Counted from the first letter of the stretch, positions 1 to 9,761 are shown. The stretch is DNA of 64,000 bases from Burkholderiales bacterium (GCA_023511995.1 JAIMAL010000005.1:62001-126000); one strand, 5' to 3'. Numbers and translations are program-made. The notes: generated from the letters alone by a model not told the origin.

Positions 1-176
1 TGCAGACTTCCTTCTTCCTTTCCCGGGAGACCATCATCGCCACGGGTCTGCCTGGCATGGCACCCTGGCGGGAGCAGTTGTTCATCCACATGGCCCGCAA
101 TGCGGAAAGCGCCATGAGTTTCTTCCGCATCCCCACCAACCGCGTGATCGAACTGGGCACGCAGGTGGAAATCTAA
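1..176 (+). CDS. kup: Kup potassium uptake protein, C-terminal end (partial)
   Basis: Only the last 57 codons are in the window, reading in frame from base 3 to the TAA at 174-176. The peptide has the conserved Kup tail: [10 protein letters not shown], a GMAPWRE block, [12 protein letters not shown], and the terminal [11 protein letters not shown], which is nearly invariant in Kup proteins. Kup is an inner-membrane H+/K+ symporter for potassium uptake, and this part is the cytoplasmic C-terminal domain. The stop lies 15 bases before ald on the same strand, so the two may be cotranscribed. The call rests on the tail motif alone because the membrane part is outside the window. Confidence 0.85.
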   Translation, partial: QTSFFLSRETIIATGLPGMAPWREQLFIHMARNAESAMSFFRIPTNRVIELGTQVEI

Positions 177-191
177 CGGACGAGGAACCCC

Positions 192-1307
192 ATGCGCATC
201 GGCATCCCCAAGGAGATCAAGGATTTCGAATATCGTGTGGGTGCCACGCCCGCCGGCGTGCACATGCTGGTGGCGGCAGGCCACGAGGTCTGTGTGGAAA
301 GCGGTGCCGGCGCCCACATCGGTTTCAGCGACGCGGACTATCAGGCCGCGGGTGCCCGCATCGTCGCCACAGCGGAGGCGGTTTACCGCTGCCCCATGGT
401 GGTGAAGGTCAAGGAACCGCAGCCCGCCGAGATCCCGCTGCTCAAGGAAGGGCAGGTGCTGTTCTGTTACCTGCACCTCGCCGCCGCCCCGGCCCTCGCC
501 CAGGCCCTCCTGCAACGCAAAGTCATCGCCATCGCCTATGAAACCGTCAGCGACGGCCAGGGCGGCCTGCCCCTGCTGGTTCCCATGTCGGAAATCGCCG
601 GCCGCATGGCCATCCACGTGGGGGCCAATTGTCTGCACTTCGCGGCAGGGGGCAATGGCGTCCTCCTGGGCGGGGTGCCGGGCGTGGCACCGGGGCGGGT
701 CTTGATCATCGGCGGCGGCACGGTGGGCACGCAGGCGGCGAAGATGGCCCTGGGGTTGGGGGCCGACGTGACCCTGCTCGATGTCAATCTCGCCCGCCTG
801 CGCTATCTCGACGACATCCTCGGTCCCCGTCTGAAGACCCGTTATTCGGAAGCCCACGCCATTGCCGAACTGGCTACCGAGGCCGACCTCGTGGTGGGCT
901 CCGTGTACCTGCCTGGCAAACGCGCCCCCAAGCTCATCACCCATGACACGGTGCGACGGATGAAGCGCGGCGCCGTGCTGGTGGACGTGGCCATCGACCA
1001 AGGAGGGTGCGCGGAAACCTCGCGGCCCACCACCCACAGTCACCCCACCTACATCCACGACGGCGTGGTGCATTACTGTGTGGCCAACATGCCCGCCGCA
1101 ACCGCGCGCACTTCCACCCAGGCGCTCGCCAACGCCACCCTGCCCTACACCCTGGCCCTCGCTGCCGATCCCCTCACCGCGCTCAAAACCCGCGCCGATC
1201 TGCGCGCGGGCCTGCAGCTCTGCGTGGGCCATGTCACCCACCGGGCGGTGGCAGAGGATTTGGGCTTGCCCTATACCGAGCCGGAAACGGCCCTCTCTGG
1301 TCTATAG
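192..1307 (+). CDS. ald: Alanine dehydrogenase
   Basis: This 371-residue protein has the usual length for NAD-dependent L-alanine dehydrogenase, which interconverts L-alanine and pyruvate plus ammonium in the cytoplasm. It opens with the family start [10 protein letters not shown]. Pyruvate-binding and catalytic residues are in place: K74 in VKVKEPQ and H95 in YLHLAAAP. The Rossmann nucleotide loop GGGTVG is at 174-179 and the catalytic aspartate region [10 protein letters not shown] is near 264-273. The ATG is preceded by a plausible ribosome site (GAGGA). It follows kup by 15 bases and precedes the rnf operon by about 90 bases. It may feed NADH balance or nitrogen assimilation, but nothing local ties it to Rnf. 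Confidence 0.95.
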   Translation: MRIGIPKEIKDFEYRVGATPAGVHMLVAAGHEVCVESGAGAHIGFSDADYQAAGARIVATAEAVYRCPMVVKVKEPQPAEIPLLKEGQVLFCYLHLAAAPALAQALLQRKVIAIAYETVSDGQGGLPLLVPMSEIAGRMAIHVGANCLHFAAGGNGVLLGGVPGVAPGRVLIIGGGTVGTQAAKMALGLGADVTLLDVNLARLRYLDDILGPRLKTRYSEAHAIAELATEADLVVGSVYLPGKRAPKLITHDTVRRMKRGAVLVDVAIDQGGCAETSRPTTHSHPTYIHDGVVHYCVANMPAATARTSTQALANATLPYTLALAADPLTALKTRADLRAGLQLCVGHVTHRAVAEDLGLPYTEPETALSGL

Positions 1308-1335
1308 GGCAGGGAAAACCCGCGGCGGCGCAGGG

Positions 1336-1364
1336 TTGCAGCCCCTCCGCCCAAAGCGGATAAT
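1336..1364 (+). promoter_or_regulatory. Candidate sigma-70 promoter of the rnf operon
   Basis: A TTGCAG element (1336-1341) is followed after 17 bases by GATAAT (1359-1364), which matches the -10 consensus at five of six positions. The -35 is poor but the spacing is ideal. It lies between the ald stop and the rnfA start and would give a leader of about 28 bases. No experimental support is available from sequence alone. Confidence 0.45.
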
Positions 1365-1398
1365 TTGGTCGTTTTATTTGCCGCCGGACCGGCTCATC

Positions 1399-1974
1399 GT
1401 GGAGACCTATCTGCTCATTCTCGTGAGCACGGTGTTCGTCAACAACATCGTGCTGGTCAAGATTCTCGGCCTGTGCCCCTTCATGGGGGTGTCGAAGAAG
1501 CTGGAACCCGCCATCGGCATGGGGCTTGCCACCACCTTCGTGCTCACCCTCGCCTCCGGTGCAAGCTACCTCATCAACGAATATCTTCTGGGCAGCGAGC
1601 TCTTCTATCTGCGCACCCTTTCCTTCATCGTGGTCATCGCGGCGGTAGTGCAATTCACGGAAATGTTTCTGCACAAGATGTTTCCCCTGCTCTACCAGGT
1701 GTTGGGGATTTATCTGCCCCTCATCACCACCAACTGCGCGGTGCTGGGCATTCCCCTGCTCAATGTGCAGGCGCGGCACGATTTCGTCGAGTCTCTCTTC
1801 TTCGGCTTGGGTGGGGCGCTGGGGTTTTCCATGATCTTGATCGTGTTTGCCGCCATGCGGGAACGTCTGGAAGGCGCCGACGTGCCGGCTCCCTTTCGCG
1901 GCACGGCCATCGCCATGGTCACGGCGGGCTTCATGAGCCTCGCCTTCATGGGCTTTTCCGGACTGGTGAAATGA
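1399..1974 (+). CDS. rnfA: Rnf electron transport complex subunit RnfA
   Basis: RnfA is an integral membrane subunit of the Rnf complex, which couples electron transfer between ferredoxin and NAD(H) to ion movement across the inner membrane. From the GTG at 1399 the protein is 191 residues, the normal length. It shows the family signatures [20 protein letters not shown] near the N-terminus, [12 protein letters not shown] in the middle and [12 protein letters not shown] at the end, with about six hydrophobic helices. The conserved cysteines in GLCPFMG and TTNCAV, which in Rnf/Nqr hold an intramembrane iron centre together with RnfE, are present. GTG is chosen because it aligns with the family start (METYLL). 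The ribosome site is weak. First gene of rnfABCDGE-nth. Confidence 0.95.
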   Translation: METYLLILVSTVFVNNIVLVKILGLCPFMGVSKKLEPAIGMGLATTFVLTLASGASYLINEYLLGSELFYLRTLSFIVVIAAVVQFTEMFLHKMFPLLYQVLGIYLPLITTNCAVLGIPLLNVQARHDFVESLFFGLGGALGFSMILIVFAAMRERLEGADVPAPFRGTAIAMVTAGFMSLAFMGFSGLVK

Positions 1975-2044
1975 CCAAGCCCCGCCCACCGGCTACCGCG
2001 GGTCCGGTCCTTCCGGCGGCTTGGTCAGCCAAGTTGCTTCGCCT

Positions 2045-2593
2045 ATGATCAATGCACTCGTCGTCATGGGGGGCCTTAGCCTCTTTCTGGGGCTCGTGCT
2101 GGGTTTTGCCGCCGTCCGCTTCAAGGTGGAGGCAAGCCCCCTGGTGGACAAAATCGATGCCATCCTGCCGCAGACCCAGTGCGGACAATGCGGCTATCCC
2201 GGCTGCCGTCCCTATGCCGAGGCCATCGCCCGGGGTGAGGCGGACATCAACCAGTGTCCGCCGGGCGGGGAGGAGGGTGTGCGCAAGCTGGCCGAACTTT
2301 TGGGGGTGGAACCCAAACCCCTGAACGCCGCCCATGGGGTGGCCAAGCCCAAGTCCGTCGCCGTCATCGACGAGAAGCTCTGCATCGGCTGCACCCTCTG
2401 CATCCAGGCCTGCCCGGTGGATGCCATCGTCGGCGCGGCCAAACAGATGCATACGGTGATCGCCTCCGAATGCACCGGCTGCGAGCTGTGCGTGCCCGCT
2501 TGTCCGGTGGACTGCATCCGCATGGTGCCGGTACAGGAGGACATCACCACCTGGAAATGGAAATACCCGGTGATTCCCTTAAAGGCCGCCTGA
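2045..2593 (+). CDS. rnfB: Rnf complex iron-sulfur subunit RnfB
   Basis: RnfB is the ferredoxin-like electron entry subunit of Rnf, anchored by one N-terminal helix (about residues 4-24). Three cluster sites are visible in order. The first is a CGQCGYPGC motif with a distal CPPGG, for a [4Fe-4S] cluster near residues 45-75. Then come two bacterial ferredoxin motifs, [13 protein letters not shown] and [13 protein letters not shown]. The protein is 182 residues from the ATG at 2045. An in-frame TTG at 2021 would add eight residues, but the ATG places the membrane helix at the expected position. It is 70 bases after rnfA and 3 bases before rnfC, in one operon. Confidence 0.95.
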   Translation: MINALVVMGGLSLFLGLVLGFAAVRFKVEASPLVDKIDAILPQTQCGQCGYPGCRPYAEAIARGEADINQCPPGGEEGVRKLAELLGVEPKPLNAAHGVAKPKSVAVIDEKLCIGCTLCIQACPVDAIVGAAKQMHTVIASECTGCELCVPACPVDCIRMVPVQEDITTWKWKYPVIPLKAA

Positions 2594-2596
2594 GCC

Positions 2597-4234
2597 ATGC
2601 GCACCCTTCACCCCTTCCCCGGCGGGGTGCATCCGCCCGAGCACAAGCTGGAATCCAACAGCCGCCCCATCGGCAGCGCGCCGCTGCCCAGCCTTCTGGT
2701 GGTACCGCTTCTGCAGCACATCGGCAACCCGGCCAAGCCGGTGGTAGAAGCCGGGGAGAAGGTACTCAAGGGGCAACTCATCGGCAAGGCGGATGGCTAC
2801 ATTTCGGTGAGTGTGCACGCTCCCACCTCGGGCAAGGTGCTGGCGGTGGAGCCGCGCCCCGTCCCCCATCCTTCCGGCCTGCCGGCATTGTGTGTGGTGA
2901 TCGAGGCGGATGGCGAGGAACGCTGGGTGGAGCGTTCCCCCATCGACTATCTGAACCTGGACGTAAGCGAGGTGCGCAACCGCCTGCGGGACATGGGGCT
3001 GGCGGGCCTGGGCGGCGCAGTTTTTCCCACCTACGTGAAACTCAACCCGGCCCCCGATGCCGCCATCCCCATTCTCGTGCTGAACGGCTGCGAATGCGAG
3101 CCGTGGATCACCTGTGATGACCGCCTGATGCGGGAACGTGCCCCCTCCATCATCGAGGGCGCGCGCATCATGCGCCATCTGCTGGGCGCCCGCGAGGTCA
3201 TCGTCGCCATCGAGGACAACAAACCGGAAGCCATTGCCGCCATGGGGGAGGCCTGCCGCGATACCGATTTCGAGCTGGTGGTGGTGCCCACCCTCTACCC
3301 CTCCGGCAGCGGCAAGCAGCTCACCCAGTTGCTCACCGGCCGCGAGGTGCCCAGCGGCGGGCGCTCCACGGACGTCGGCGTGCAAATCTTCAACGTGGGC
3401 ACGGCACACGCCCTCGAGCGTGCCGTGCATCACGGCGAACCCCTGATCTCCCGCGTGGTCACGGTCACCGGCAACGTGCGGCGGCCGCAGAACTTCGAGG
3501 CCCTGATCGGCACGCCGCTTGCCGAGCTGGTCAAACTCACCGGTGAGCCGCGGGAGGACACCACAGGCTACATCATGGGCGGGCCAATGATGGGCTTCGA
3601 CCTGCATTCCACGGCGGTGCCGGTGGTGAAGGCGATGAATTGCGTCATCGCCAGAAGCGATCGCCTCTTTCCCCCACCGCCGCCACCCCTGCCCTGCATC
3701 CGCTGCACCCGCTGTGCCCAGGTCTGCCCGGTCCGCCTGCAGCCGCAGGATTTGTACTGGTTCGCCCACGCCCGGGATTTCGGCAAGGCGCAGGAGCACA
3801 ATCTTTTTGACTGCATCGAATGCGGCTGCTGCGCCTATGTGTGTCCCTCCCACATCCCGCTGGTGGACTATTACCGCTTTGCCAAGAGCGAGATCTGGGC
3901 GCGGGAGCGGGAGAAAAAGGCTGCCGACCGGGCGCGGGAAAGACATCAGTTCCATCTCTTCCGCCTGGAGCGGGAGAAGAAGGAACGCGCCGAGAAACTC
4001 GCGCAGAAGGCCGCGGCCGCCAAGGCCACCGCGGCCATGCCCAACCCCGACGCGGACGCCAAGCGCGCCGCCATCCAGGCCGCAATTGAACGCGCCAAGG
4101 CCAAGCGCGCCGGCGTCGTTCCCCGCAACGTGGAGGCGCTGTCCCCCGACAAGCTGCAGGAAATACAGGAAATCGAAGCCCGCCGCGCGAAGCTGCGCGA
4201 GGTCATGGAGAAATCCGGGGAGGATCAAGCATGA
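2597..4234 (+). CDS. rnfC: Rnf complex NADH-binding subunit RnfC
   Basis: RnfC (545 residues) is the peripheral subunit thought to carry FMN/NADH and two [4Fe-4S] clusters. The sequence shows the N-terminal barrel-sandwich region (GGVHPPEHK), a glycine-rich GLGGAVFP loop, the NGCECEPW motif, and two ferredoxin motifs, CIRCTRCAQVCPV and CIECGCCAYVCPS, near residues 370-420. The last 130 residues form a highly charged alanine/lysine/arginine-rich helical tail, as in E. coli RsxC but much shorter than the repeat tail there. The tail end overlaps the rnfD start by four bases (ATGA), implying translational coupling. Confidence 0.95.
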   Translation: MRTLHPFPGGVHPPEHKLESNSRPIGSAPLPSLLVVPLLQHIGNPAKPVVEAGEKVLKGQLIGKADGYISVSVHAPTSGKVLAVEPRPVPHPSGLPALCVVIEADGEERWVERSPIDYLNLDVSEVRNRLRDMGLAGLGGAVFPTYVKLNPAPDAAIPILVLNGCECEPWITCDDRLMRERAPSIIEGARIMRHLLGAREVIVAIEDNKPEAIAAMGEACRDTDFELVVVPTLYPSGSGKQLTQLLTGREVPSGGRSTDVGVQIFNVGTAHALERAVHHGEPLISRVVTVTGNVRRPQNFEALIGTPLAELVKLTGEPREDTTGYIMGGPMMGFDLHSTAVPVVKAMNCVIARSDRLFPPPPPPLPCIRCTRCAQVCPVRLQPQDLYWFAHARDFGKAQEHNLFDCIECGCCAYVCPSHIPLVDYYRFAKSEIWAREREKKAADRARERHQFHLFRLEREKKERAEKLAQKAAAAKATAAMPNPDADAKRAAIQAAIERAKAKRAGVVPRNVEALSPDKLQEIQEIEARRAKLREVMEKSGEDQA

Positions 4235-5256
4235 CCTATGTCTCCCAGCCCGTCAGCGTGAGCCTCATCATGGGCAAGGTGCTGCTCGCCCTGGGGCTGG
4301 GCATCGCCGCCTATGTGGTCTATTTCGGGCCGGCCATCGTGATAAGCCTCGTCCTCGCCTCCGTGACCGCACTGGCTGCGGAAGCCTTCATGCTGCGCCT
4401 GCGTCGCTATCCCGTGGCCCCTTTCCTCAAGGATGGCAGTGCCTTGGTCACCGCGTGGCTTTTGGCCCTGTCCCTGCCCGCGCTTGCGCCCTGGTGGCTG
4501 ATCGTGGGCGGGACGCTCTTTGCCATCGTGGTCGCCAAGCATCTCTACGGTGGGCTGGGCAACAATCTGTTCAATCCCGCCATGGCGGCCTATGCCCTTC
4601 TCCTCGTTTCCTTTCCGGCCCACATGACCCAGTGGCCGGCGGTGGACATGCTGGCCCAGGCCCACCTCTCCCTTGCCGAAACCCTGCGCTACATCTTCAC
4701 CGGCCGGCTGCCGGCGGGGGTGACCGTGGATGCCATCACCATGGCCACACCCCTCGATTTCCTGAAAACCCAGCTCAAGCTGGGACACACCGTGCACGAA
4801 ATCACCCGGGCGCCCATCTATGGCCACCTGGGGGGACGGGGTGGGGAAGTGGTGGCCCTCGCCTATCTGGCGGGTGGCCTCTTTCTTTTGCAGCAGCGCG
4901 TGATCACCTGGCATGTCCCGCTGGCGATGCTGGCGGCCCTGTTCGCCGCCGCCCTCTGGTTCCATGTCTTTGATCCGGACCGTTATGTGGCGCCCTGGTT
5001 TCATCTGGCGAGCGGCGGTGCCATGCTGGGGGCCTTCTTCATCGCCACCGATCCCGTCACCGGCCCCACCACCCCCCGGGGCAAGCTCATTTTCGGTGCC
5101 GCCATCGGCTTTTTGGTCTATCTCATCCGCACCTTCGGCGGCTACCCGGACGGCGTGGCCTTCGCCGTCCTCATCATGAACATGGCCGTTCCCCTCATCG
5201 ACACCTACACCCAGCCGCGGGTCATCGGCCATGGCAGGCAGCAGGAGCGCCCATGA
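4231..5256 (+). CDS. rnfD: Rnf complex membrane subunit RnfD
   Basis: RnfD (341 residues) is a multi-helix membrane subunit related to NqrB that carries covalently bound FMN. The conserved NNLFNPAMAAYA stretch (residues 111-122) and the flavinylation-region motif TMATPLD, with candidate threonine T173, are present, as is the GAFFIATDPVTGP segment near 267-280. The start overlaps the rnfC stop (ATGA) and the end overlaps rnfG by four bases, so the three subunits are likely made in fixed ratio. Length and topology agree with the family. Confidence 0.95.
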   Translation: MTYVSQPVSVSLIMGKVLLALGLGIAAYVVYFGPAIVISLVLASVTALAAEAFMLRLRRYPVAPFLKDGSALVTAWLLALSLPALAPWWLIVGGTLFAIVVAKHLYGGLGNNLFNPAMAAYALLLVSFPAHMTQWPAVDMLAQAHLSLAETLRYIFTGRLPAGVTVDAITMATPLDFLKTQLKLGHTVHEITRAPIYGHLGGRGGEVVALAYLAGGLFLLQQRVITWHVPLAMLAALFAAALWFHVFDPDRYVAPWFHLASGGAMLGAFFIATDPVTGPTTPRGKLIFGAAIGFLVYLIRTFGGYPDGVAFAVLIMNMAVPLIDTYTQPRVIGHGRQQERP

Positions 5257-5903
5257 ATCCCGCCCTCGGCAATGCGCTGCGCAGCGGATTCCTGCTCTTC
5301 GCCTTCGCCGTGCTGGGCTCCGGCATCCTTGCCTATACCTTCCACCTGACCCGGGCCACCATCGCCGCCAGCGAGGAGCGGGAAAAACTTGCCCTCATCA
5401 CCCAGGCGCTGCCCCCACAGTGGTTCGACAACGACCTTCTGGCCGATGCCATCGAACTGCCGCCCACGGAGGAGTTGGGCACCACCGAACCATCCCTCGT
5501 CTATCGGGCGCGGCTCAAGGGGGAGCCCTCCGCCCTCGTCTTCGAGGCGGTGGCGCCGGATGGTTACGGCGGCCGCATCCGTCTCCTGGTGGCGGTGAAG
5601 GTGAATGGCGAAGTGGCCGGGGTGCGTGTGGTGACGCATAATGAAACGCCGGGCCTTGGCGATTACATTGATGCCGCGCGTTCCGACTGGATCCGCGTCT
5701 TCGAGGGCACATCCCTCACCGGGATCCCGCCCATGCAGTGGAAGGTGCAGAAGGATGGTGGTGTCTTCCCTTACCGGGCCGGTGCCACCATCACGCCCCG
5801 CGCCGTGGTGAAAGCGGTGCAGCGCACCTTGAGCTTCTACGAGAAGGAAGGCGCGGCTCTCTTCAACCGGCCTGCGCGCAGCACAAAGGAGCCCAGACGA
5901 TGA
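5253..5903 (+). CDS. rnfG: Rnf complex flavoprotein subunit RnfG
   Basis: RnfG (216 residues) has one N-terminal signal-anchor helix (about 10-31) and an FMN-binding domain facing the periplasm. The motif [12 protein letters not shown] carries the threonine (T179) expected to receive covalent FMN. The first position of the usual SGAT is alanine here, a tolerated variation. The [12 protein letters not shown] segment and HNETPGLG block are family signatures. It is coupled by four-base overlaps to rnfD upstream and rnfE downstream. Confidence 0.93.
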   Translation: MNPALGNALRSGFLLFAFAVLGSGILAYTFHLTRATIAASEEREKLALITQALPPQWFDNDLLADAIELPPTEELGTTEPSLVYRARLKGEPSALVFEAVAPDGYGGRIRLLVAVKVNGEVAGVRVVTHNETPGLGDYIDAARSDWIRVFEGTSLTGIPPMQWKVQKDGGVFPYRAGATITPRAVVKAVQRTLSFYEKEGAALFNRPARSTKEPRR

Positions 5904-6568
5904 GCGTCTATCAGGAAATCATCCGCAATGGCCTATGGAAACAGAATACCGGCCTGGTCCAGCTTTTGGGCCTGTGTCCCCTGCTCGCCATTAGCAACAC
6001 CACGGTCAACGCCCTGAGCCTGGGACTTGCCACGACCCTGGTGATGGTGGTGGCCAACGGCAGCGTCTCCGTGATCCGCGCCGTGGTGCCGAAGGAAATC
6101 CGCATCGCCGTGTTCATCCTCATCATCGCCGCCCTGGTCACCGCCATCCAGCTCCTGATGAATGCCTTCGTCCATCCCCTCTATTTGGTGCTGGGAATTT
6201 TCATTCCCCTCATCACCACCAACTGCATCGTGCTCGCCCGCTGCGAGGCCTTCGCTTCCAAGAACCCTCTGCTGCCTTCCCTCTTCGACGGGCTGATGAT
6301 GGGCGTGGGGCTGACGCTGGTTCTCACCGTGCTGGGTGCCGTGCGCGAGATCGTGGGCAAGGGCACGCTTTTCTCCGGTCTGGACCTGGTATTCGGCCCG
6401 GTCGCCCGTGACTGGGTGGTCCACCTCCTGCCGGCGGATTATCCAGGACTGCTGGTGGCCGTGCTGCCGCCCGGTGCCTTCATGGGATTGGGCCTCTTGA
6501 TCGCCACCAAGAACTGGCTCGATGCCCGCCGCGAAGCCCGGGCGCAGATGGCGTTGCAAGCGGCATGA
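5900..6568 (+). CDS. rnfE: Rnf complex membrane subunit RnfE
   Basis: RnfE (222 residues) is the second small membrane subunit, a paralogue of RnfA. Together they hold an intramembrane iron centre. Signatures are [21 protein letters not shown] at the N-terminus, [19 protein letters not shown] in the middle and [20 protein letters not shown] at the end. The cysteines in GLCPLL and TTNCIV match those in RnfA. ATG at 5900 overlaps the rnfG stop. The stop overlaps the nth start by four bases. Confidence 0.95.
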   Translation: MSVYQEIIRNGLWKQNTGLVQLLGLCPLLAISNTTVNALSLGLATTLVMVVANGSVSVIRAVVPKEIRIAVFILIIAALVTAIQLLMNAFVHPLYLVLGIFIPLITTNCIVLARCEAFASKNPLLPSLFDGLMMGVGLTLVLTVLGAVREIVGKGTLFSGLDLVFGPVARDWVVHLLPADYPGLLVAVLPPGAFMGLGLLIATKNWLDARREARAQMALQAA

Positions 6569-7203
6569 ACGCGCAGAAGCGCCGCGAAATCTTCGAGCGC
6601 TTCCGGGCCAAAAACCCCAACCCGACGACGGAGCTCGAATACCGCACCCCCTTCGAGCTGCTGATCGCCGTCATCCTCTCGGCGCAGGCCACCGACAGGA
6701 GCGTGAACCTCGCCACGCGTAAGCTGTTCAGGGATGCCAACACGCCGCAAGCCATCCTTGCCCTGGGCGAAGAAGGGCTCATTCCCTACATCCGTAGCAT
6801 TGGCTTATACCCCAGCAAGGCAAAGCACATCATCGCCACCTGCCGCATCCTGGTGGAACGTTACGGCGGCGAGGTGCCCGCCTCGCGGGAGGAGCTGGAG
6901 AAACTGCCAGGCGTGGGCCGCAAGACCGCCAATGTGGTGCTCAACACCGTCTTCGGTCAGCCCACCATCGCCGTCGATACCCACATTTTCCGTGTCGCCA
7001 ACCGGGTGGGCCTGGCCAAGGGCAAAACGCCGCTGGAAGTGGAACGCAAGCTGCTAAAATTCGTACCGGACGAGTTCAAACACGATGCCCATCACTGGCT
7101 GATCCTTCACGGGCGCTATGTGTGCACGGCACGCAAGCCCAAATGTCCCCAATGCCTGATCCGGGACCTGTGTGAATATCCCCACAAGACGCGCGAGGAA
7201 TAG
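6565..7203 (+). CDS. nth: Endonuclease III
   Basis: This 212-residue DNA glycosylase/AP-lyase removes oxidised pyrimidines. The helix-hairpin-helix [12 protein letters not shown] supplies the catalytic lysine, [11 protein letters not shown] supplies the catalytic aspartate, and the C-terminal C-x6-C-x2-C-x5-C set ([17 protein letters not shown]) binds a [4Fe-4S] cluster. Its position at the end of rnfABCDGE, coupled by ATGA to rnfE, repeats the rsx-nth arrangement of E. coli and many proteobacteria. Confidence 0.97.
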   Translation: MNAQKRREIFERFRAKNPNPTTELEYRTPFELLIAVILSAQATDRSVNLATRKLFRDANTPQAILALGEEGLIPYIRSIGLYPSKAKHIIATCRILVERYGGEVPASREELEKLPGVGRKTANVVLNTVFGQPTIAVDTHIFRVANRVGLAKGKTPLEVERKLLKFVPDEFKHDAHHWLILHGRYVCTARKPKCPQCLIRDLCEYPHKTREE

Positions 7204-7205
7204 CC

Positions 7206-8297
7206 ATGCCCATTGCCACTGCGCTGGCCACCGGCCGCACCGCCCATGAGGACCTGGCGCGGCAGGCCGTGGCGACCGCCATGGCCCGCGCCGGCCTTAC
7301 CCACGCCAAGGCCGTGCTGCTTTTCCTCACCCCGGAATTCGCCCCCGATCCCCAACCGGCGGTGCGCGCCGCCTCCCGCGCCGCCAACTGTACGCAGATC
7401 GTCGGCTGTTCCGCCGCCGGCATCTTCACCGAGGAGGAATGGGTGCTGGATGCCCCGGCGGCCGCGGCCATGGTCTTCGGCGGCAGGCTCTCCCTCACCC
7501 CCGCCCATGGGGAAGAAGGCGATGAACTCATTCTGGCGCTGGCCGCCCCCAATGCCCTCAACAGTGCCTGGATCAAGGCGCCGGGGCGGCGCTTCGGCGG
7601 GGTATCGGGAGATGCCACGGGACGCGGGCCGTTCAAGGTCTGGTGCGGGGGCCGCCTCGCCGGCAACGGCCGCTGCGAAAGCGTGATCCGCGGTGCCCGC
7701 GGCGCGGTGGGCGTCTCCCAAGGGGTACGTCCCCTCTCGCAGCCCATGGAAATCACCCAGGTGAGCGGCTACGACGTGATCAGCGTCGCCTCCCAACCTT
7801 CCCTCAACACCCTGGCGCGGGAACTGCCCCTGGATGTGCGCGCCCTGGAACGCATTCCCCTCCACCTCATCCTTGCCGGTGTCATTTTCGGGGATCCAAA
7901 GACCGCGATTGAGGAGGGACGCTACCGTCTGGCACCGGTCATCTCCACCAATGCCGATGACCGCTCGGTGACGCTGTCGGCCCGCCTGTCTCCGGGCGAA
8001 CGCCTGTTCTGGGCCCTGCGGCAGCCCCTGGCTGCGGAACGGGACATGCGCCTCACCCTGGACCGGGTGCACCGGGCGCTGGGGGCAAGCCCCGATTTTG
8101 CCCTGCTCTTTCCCTGCATGGGCCGGGGCCCGTATTTCTACGGCGGCATCGACCGCGACCTGGAACTGGTCAAGAACCGTTTCCCCGGCATGCCGGTGAT
8201 CGGCTTTTACGGCAACGGCGAGATCGCGCCCTTCGGGGACAGCAACGAGCTTTTCCAGTACTCGGCCGTGGTCGGGCTTTTCAAGTGCGATGTTTGA
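7206..8297 (+). CDS. FIST-domain protein
   Basis: This 363-residue protein resembles FIST (F-box and intracellular signal transduction) proteins. These are putative small-ligand sensors, sometimes linked to chemotaxis receptors or GGDEF outputs. The N-terminal half carries the FIST_N pattern: A-x-x-A hydrophobic strands ending in VLLFLTPEF, then IVGCSAAGIF, followed later by GRFGGVSGD-like text. The C-terminal half ends with FLCMGRGP/GFYGNGEIAP-type motifs of FIST_C. There is no signal peptide or fused output domain. It starts 3 bases after nth and overlaps the DUF1841 gene by 8 bases, so it is probably cotranscribed. Its ligand is unknown. Confidence 0.8.
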   Translation: MPIATALATGRTAHEDLARQAVATAMARAGLTHAKAVLLFLTPEFAPDPQPAVRAASRAANCTQIVGCSAAGIFTEEEWVLDAPAAAAMVFGGRLSLTPAHGEEGDELILALAAPNALNSAWIKAPGRRFGGVSGDATGRGPFKVWCGGRLAGNGRCESVIRGARGAVGVSQGVRPLSQPMEITQVSGYDVISVASQPSLNTLARELPLDVRALERIPLHLILAGVIFGDPKTAIEEGRYRLAPVISTNADDRSVTLSARLSPGERLFWALRQPLAAERDMRLTLDRVHRALGASPDFALLFPCMGRGPYFYGGIDRDLELVKNRFPGMPVIGFYGNGEIAPFGDSNELFQYSAVVGLFKCDV

Positions 8298-8742
8298 TCC
8301 CTCGCGGGAAGCGGCGCGCCGTTTCTTCTTCGAGACCTGGCGCAAATACCGGGCGGGCGAGCCCCTTGCCGGACTGGAGACCCTGGCCATCGAGGTCATC
8401 CTGCTGCATCCGGAATACCACCCGGTACTCGCCCAACCGGAGCGCCACTTGGACCGCGATTACCCCGTGGAAGCGGGCGAGACCAACCCCTTCCTCCACC
8501 TCGCCCTGCATCTGGCCCTCTTGGAACAGCTCTCCATCGACCAGCCGCCGGGCATCCGCGCCCGCCACACGGCACTCCTCGAAAGAGGTCTTGCGCCACA
8601 CGATGCCGCACACGTGCTGATCGACTGTCTGGGGGAAATGGTCTGGCACGCCCAGCGTCACCACACCCCACCCGATGCGGGAATTTATTTCGGTTGCATC
8701 GACGCCCAACTGGCGAAACGCCCGGCGACCGGCGGGCGCTGA
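8290..8742 (+). CDS. DUF1841 family protein
   Basis: The 150-residue product matches the DUF1841 pattern in full: MFDPSRE start, FFFETWRKYRAGEPL, EVILLHPEYH, NPFLHLALHLA, EQLSIDQPPGIR and CLGEMVWHAQR. The family is common in beta- and gammaproteobacteria and has no known function. It is soluble and helical by composition. The start overlaps the end of the FIST gene by 8 bases. A hairpin and then a convergent cytochrome gene follow. Confidence 0.85.
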   Translation: MFDPSREAARRFFFETWRKYRAGEPLAGLETLAIEVILLHPEYHPVLAQPERHLDRDYPVEAGETNPFLHLALHLALLEQLSIDQPPGIRARHTALLERGLAPHDAAHVLIDCLGEMVWHAQRHHTPPDAGIYFGCIDAQLAKRPATGGR

Positions 8743-8810
8743 ATGGGGGCTTTCACCCGCAAAGGAAAGCGGGCCCGCAAGCTCCACAGGCATCGCAGGC
8801 CAAAGACAAG

Positions 8811-8843
8811 ACGCGCAGCCAGGGCCATACCCCGGCTGCGCGT
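8811..8843 (-). terminator. Hairpin between convergent DUF1841 and cytochrome genes
   Basis: Perfect 10-base arms (ACGCGCAGCC at 8811-8820 and its complement at 8834-8843) enclose a 13-base loop. Read on the minus strand, the hairpin lies just past the cytochrome stop and is followed by a T-rich stretch, as expected for a weak intrinsic terminator. On the plus strand no T run follows. It could serve both converging operons. Confidence 0.5.
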
Positions 8844-8857
8844 GGGCAGATGAAAAT

Positions 8858-9187
8858 TCAGCGCTTGTACTTGAGACCCGACTGGCTGGCGAAATACGCC
8901 GCCAGATCGGCGATGTCCTGATCGGAAAGATTGGCGGCCTGCCCGTTCATGATGGCGTTGACGCGGCTTTTGTCGCGGTAGGCCTTCAGGGCATGGACGA
9001 GATAATCATCGTTCTGGCCGGCCAGTTTGGGGAAGGCCGGGGTCGGGCTGTTGCCGTCGGGCCCGTGGCAGGAGGCACAGACCGTGCTCTTGGCCTTGCC
9101 CGCTGAGGCGTTGCCGGTGACGGCGGCCGCGGGAAGCGCCGTGCCAAGCCCCAGGATGAGGGTGGAAAGGAGAAGGCGGCTCATCAT
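8858..9187 (-). CDS. Small class I c-type cytochrome
   Basis: A 109-residue precursor with a signal peptide (hydrophobic core residues 4-16, cleavage probably after AAA near 22) and one heme-binding site, CASCH (C37, C40, H41). The likely distal ligand is M80 in NAIMNG. The sequence type is that of the c553/c4-half family: GNxxxGK before the heme, FPKLAGQ after it, and the C-terminal helix LSDQDIADLAAYFASQ. It should act as a periplasmic electron carrier. The start at 9187 follows an AAGGGA ribosome site. It lies 16 bases after a paralogue at 9204-9521 in the same direction. Confidence 0.9.
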   Translation of the reverse strand: MMSRLLLSTLILGLGTALPAAAVTGNASAGKAKSTVCASCHGPDGNSPTPAFPKLAGQNDDYLVHALKAYRDKSRVNAIMNGQAANLSDQDIADLAAYFASQSGLKYKR

Positions 9188-9203
9188 GATGGTGGTCCCT
9201 TTC

Positions 9204-9521
9204 TTATTTGGCGTCGGCATAGTAGGCCGCGAGATCGGCCATGTCCTGATCGGAAAGGCTGCCGGCAATGGCCCGCATGGTGGCATGCTTGCGTTCCCCC
9301 GCCTTGTAGGCCTTGAGCGCGGCGATGATGTATTCCGCATGCTGTCCGCCGATCTTGGGGACCCGATAGGTATCGGGATAGACGCTGCGGTAGCCTTCGA
9401 TGCCGTGGCAGCCCGCACACATGGAGCTCTTGTTTTTGCCCGCCGCAGCGTTTCCTTCCGCCAGGGCGCTCCCGGCAAAAGAAAGCAGCACGAGCAGGAT
9501 GGCTGGGATGGATTTGCTCAT
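9204..9521 (-). CDS. Small class I c-type cytochrome (paralogue)
   Basis: A 105-residue secreted monoheme cytochrome c. The signal peptide spans residues 1-21 (cleavage after SALA). The heme site is CAGCH (C35, C38, H39), the likely axial methionine is M82 in ATMRAIAG, and the C-terminal helix is LSDQDMADLAAYYAD. It is clearly related to the next gene at 8858-9187, and the pair may be a split equivalent of a diheme c4 cytochrome. It is transcribed divergently from the first SulP gene. Likely role: periplasmic carrier to a terminal oxidase or from a sulfur dehydrogenase. No partner gene is adjacent. Confidence 0.9.
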   Translation of the reverse strand: MSKSIPAILLVLLSFAGSALAEGNAAAGKNKSSMCAGCHGIEGYRSVYPDTYRVPKIGGQHAEYIIAALKAYKAGERKHATMRAIAGSLSDQDMADLAAYYADAK

Positions 9522-9761
9522 TTTCCTCACTCTTTCGGGTGGTTTAAGAAGGCTTTCCACGGGCAGGCCGCCCCTTTGAGACCCGGCAGGGCCTTTTGCC
9601 CACGCCGGGAAAGGCGCGGGCAGTGGGAGGCTGGCTGCCGGATTTCCACCAATCGGGTTTCCCATCAATGGGGGCGGACCGCTTTTGTTCTTGCCACGCG
9701 GTGCTTGCGGCTTGGGCGCTATTTTATGCGCAGCGCCGGCGCCGCCGCAACCCGGCCCGCA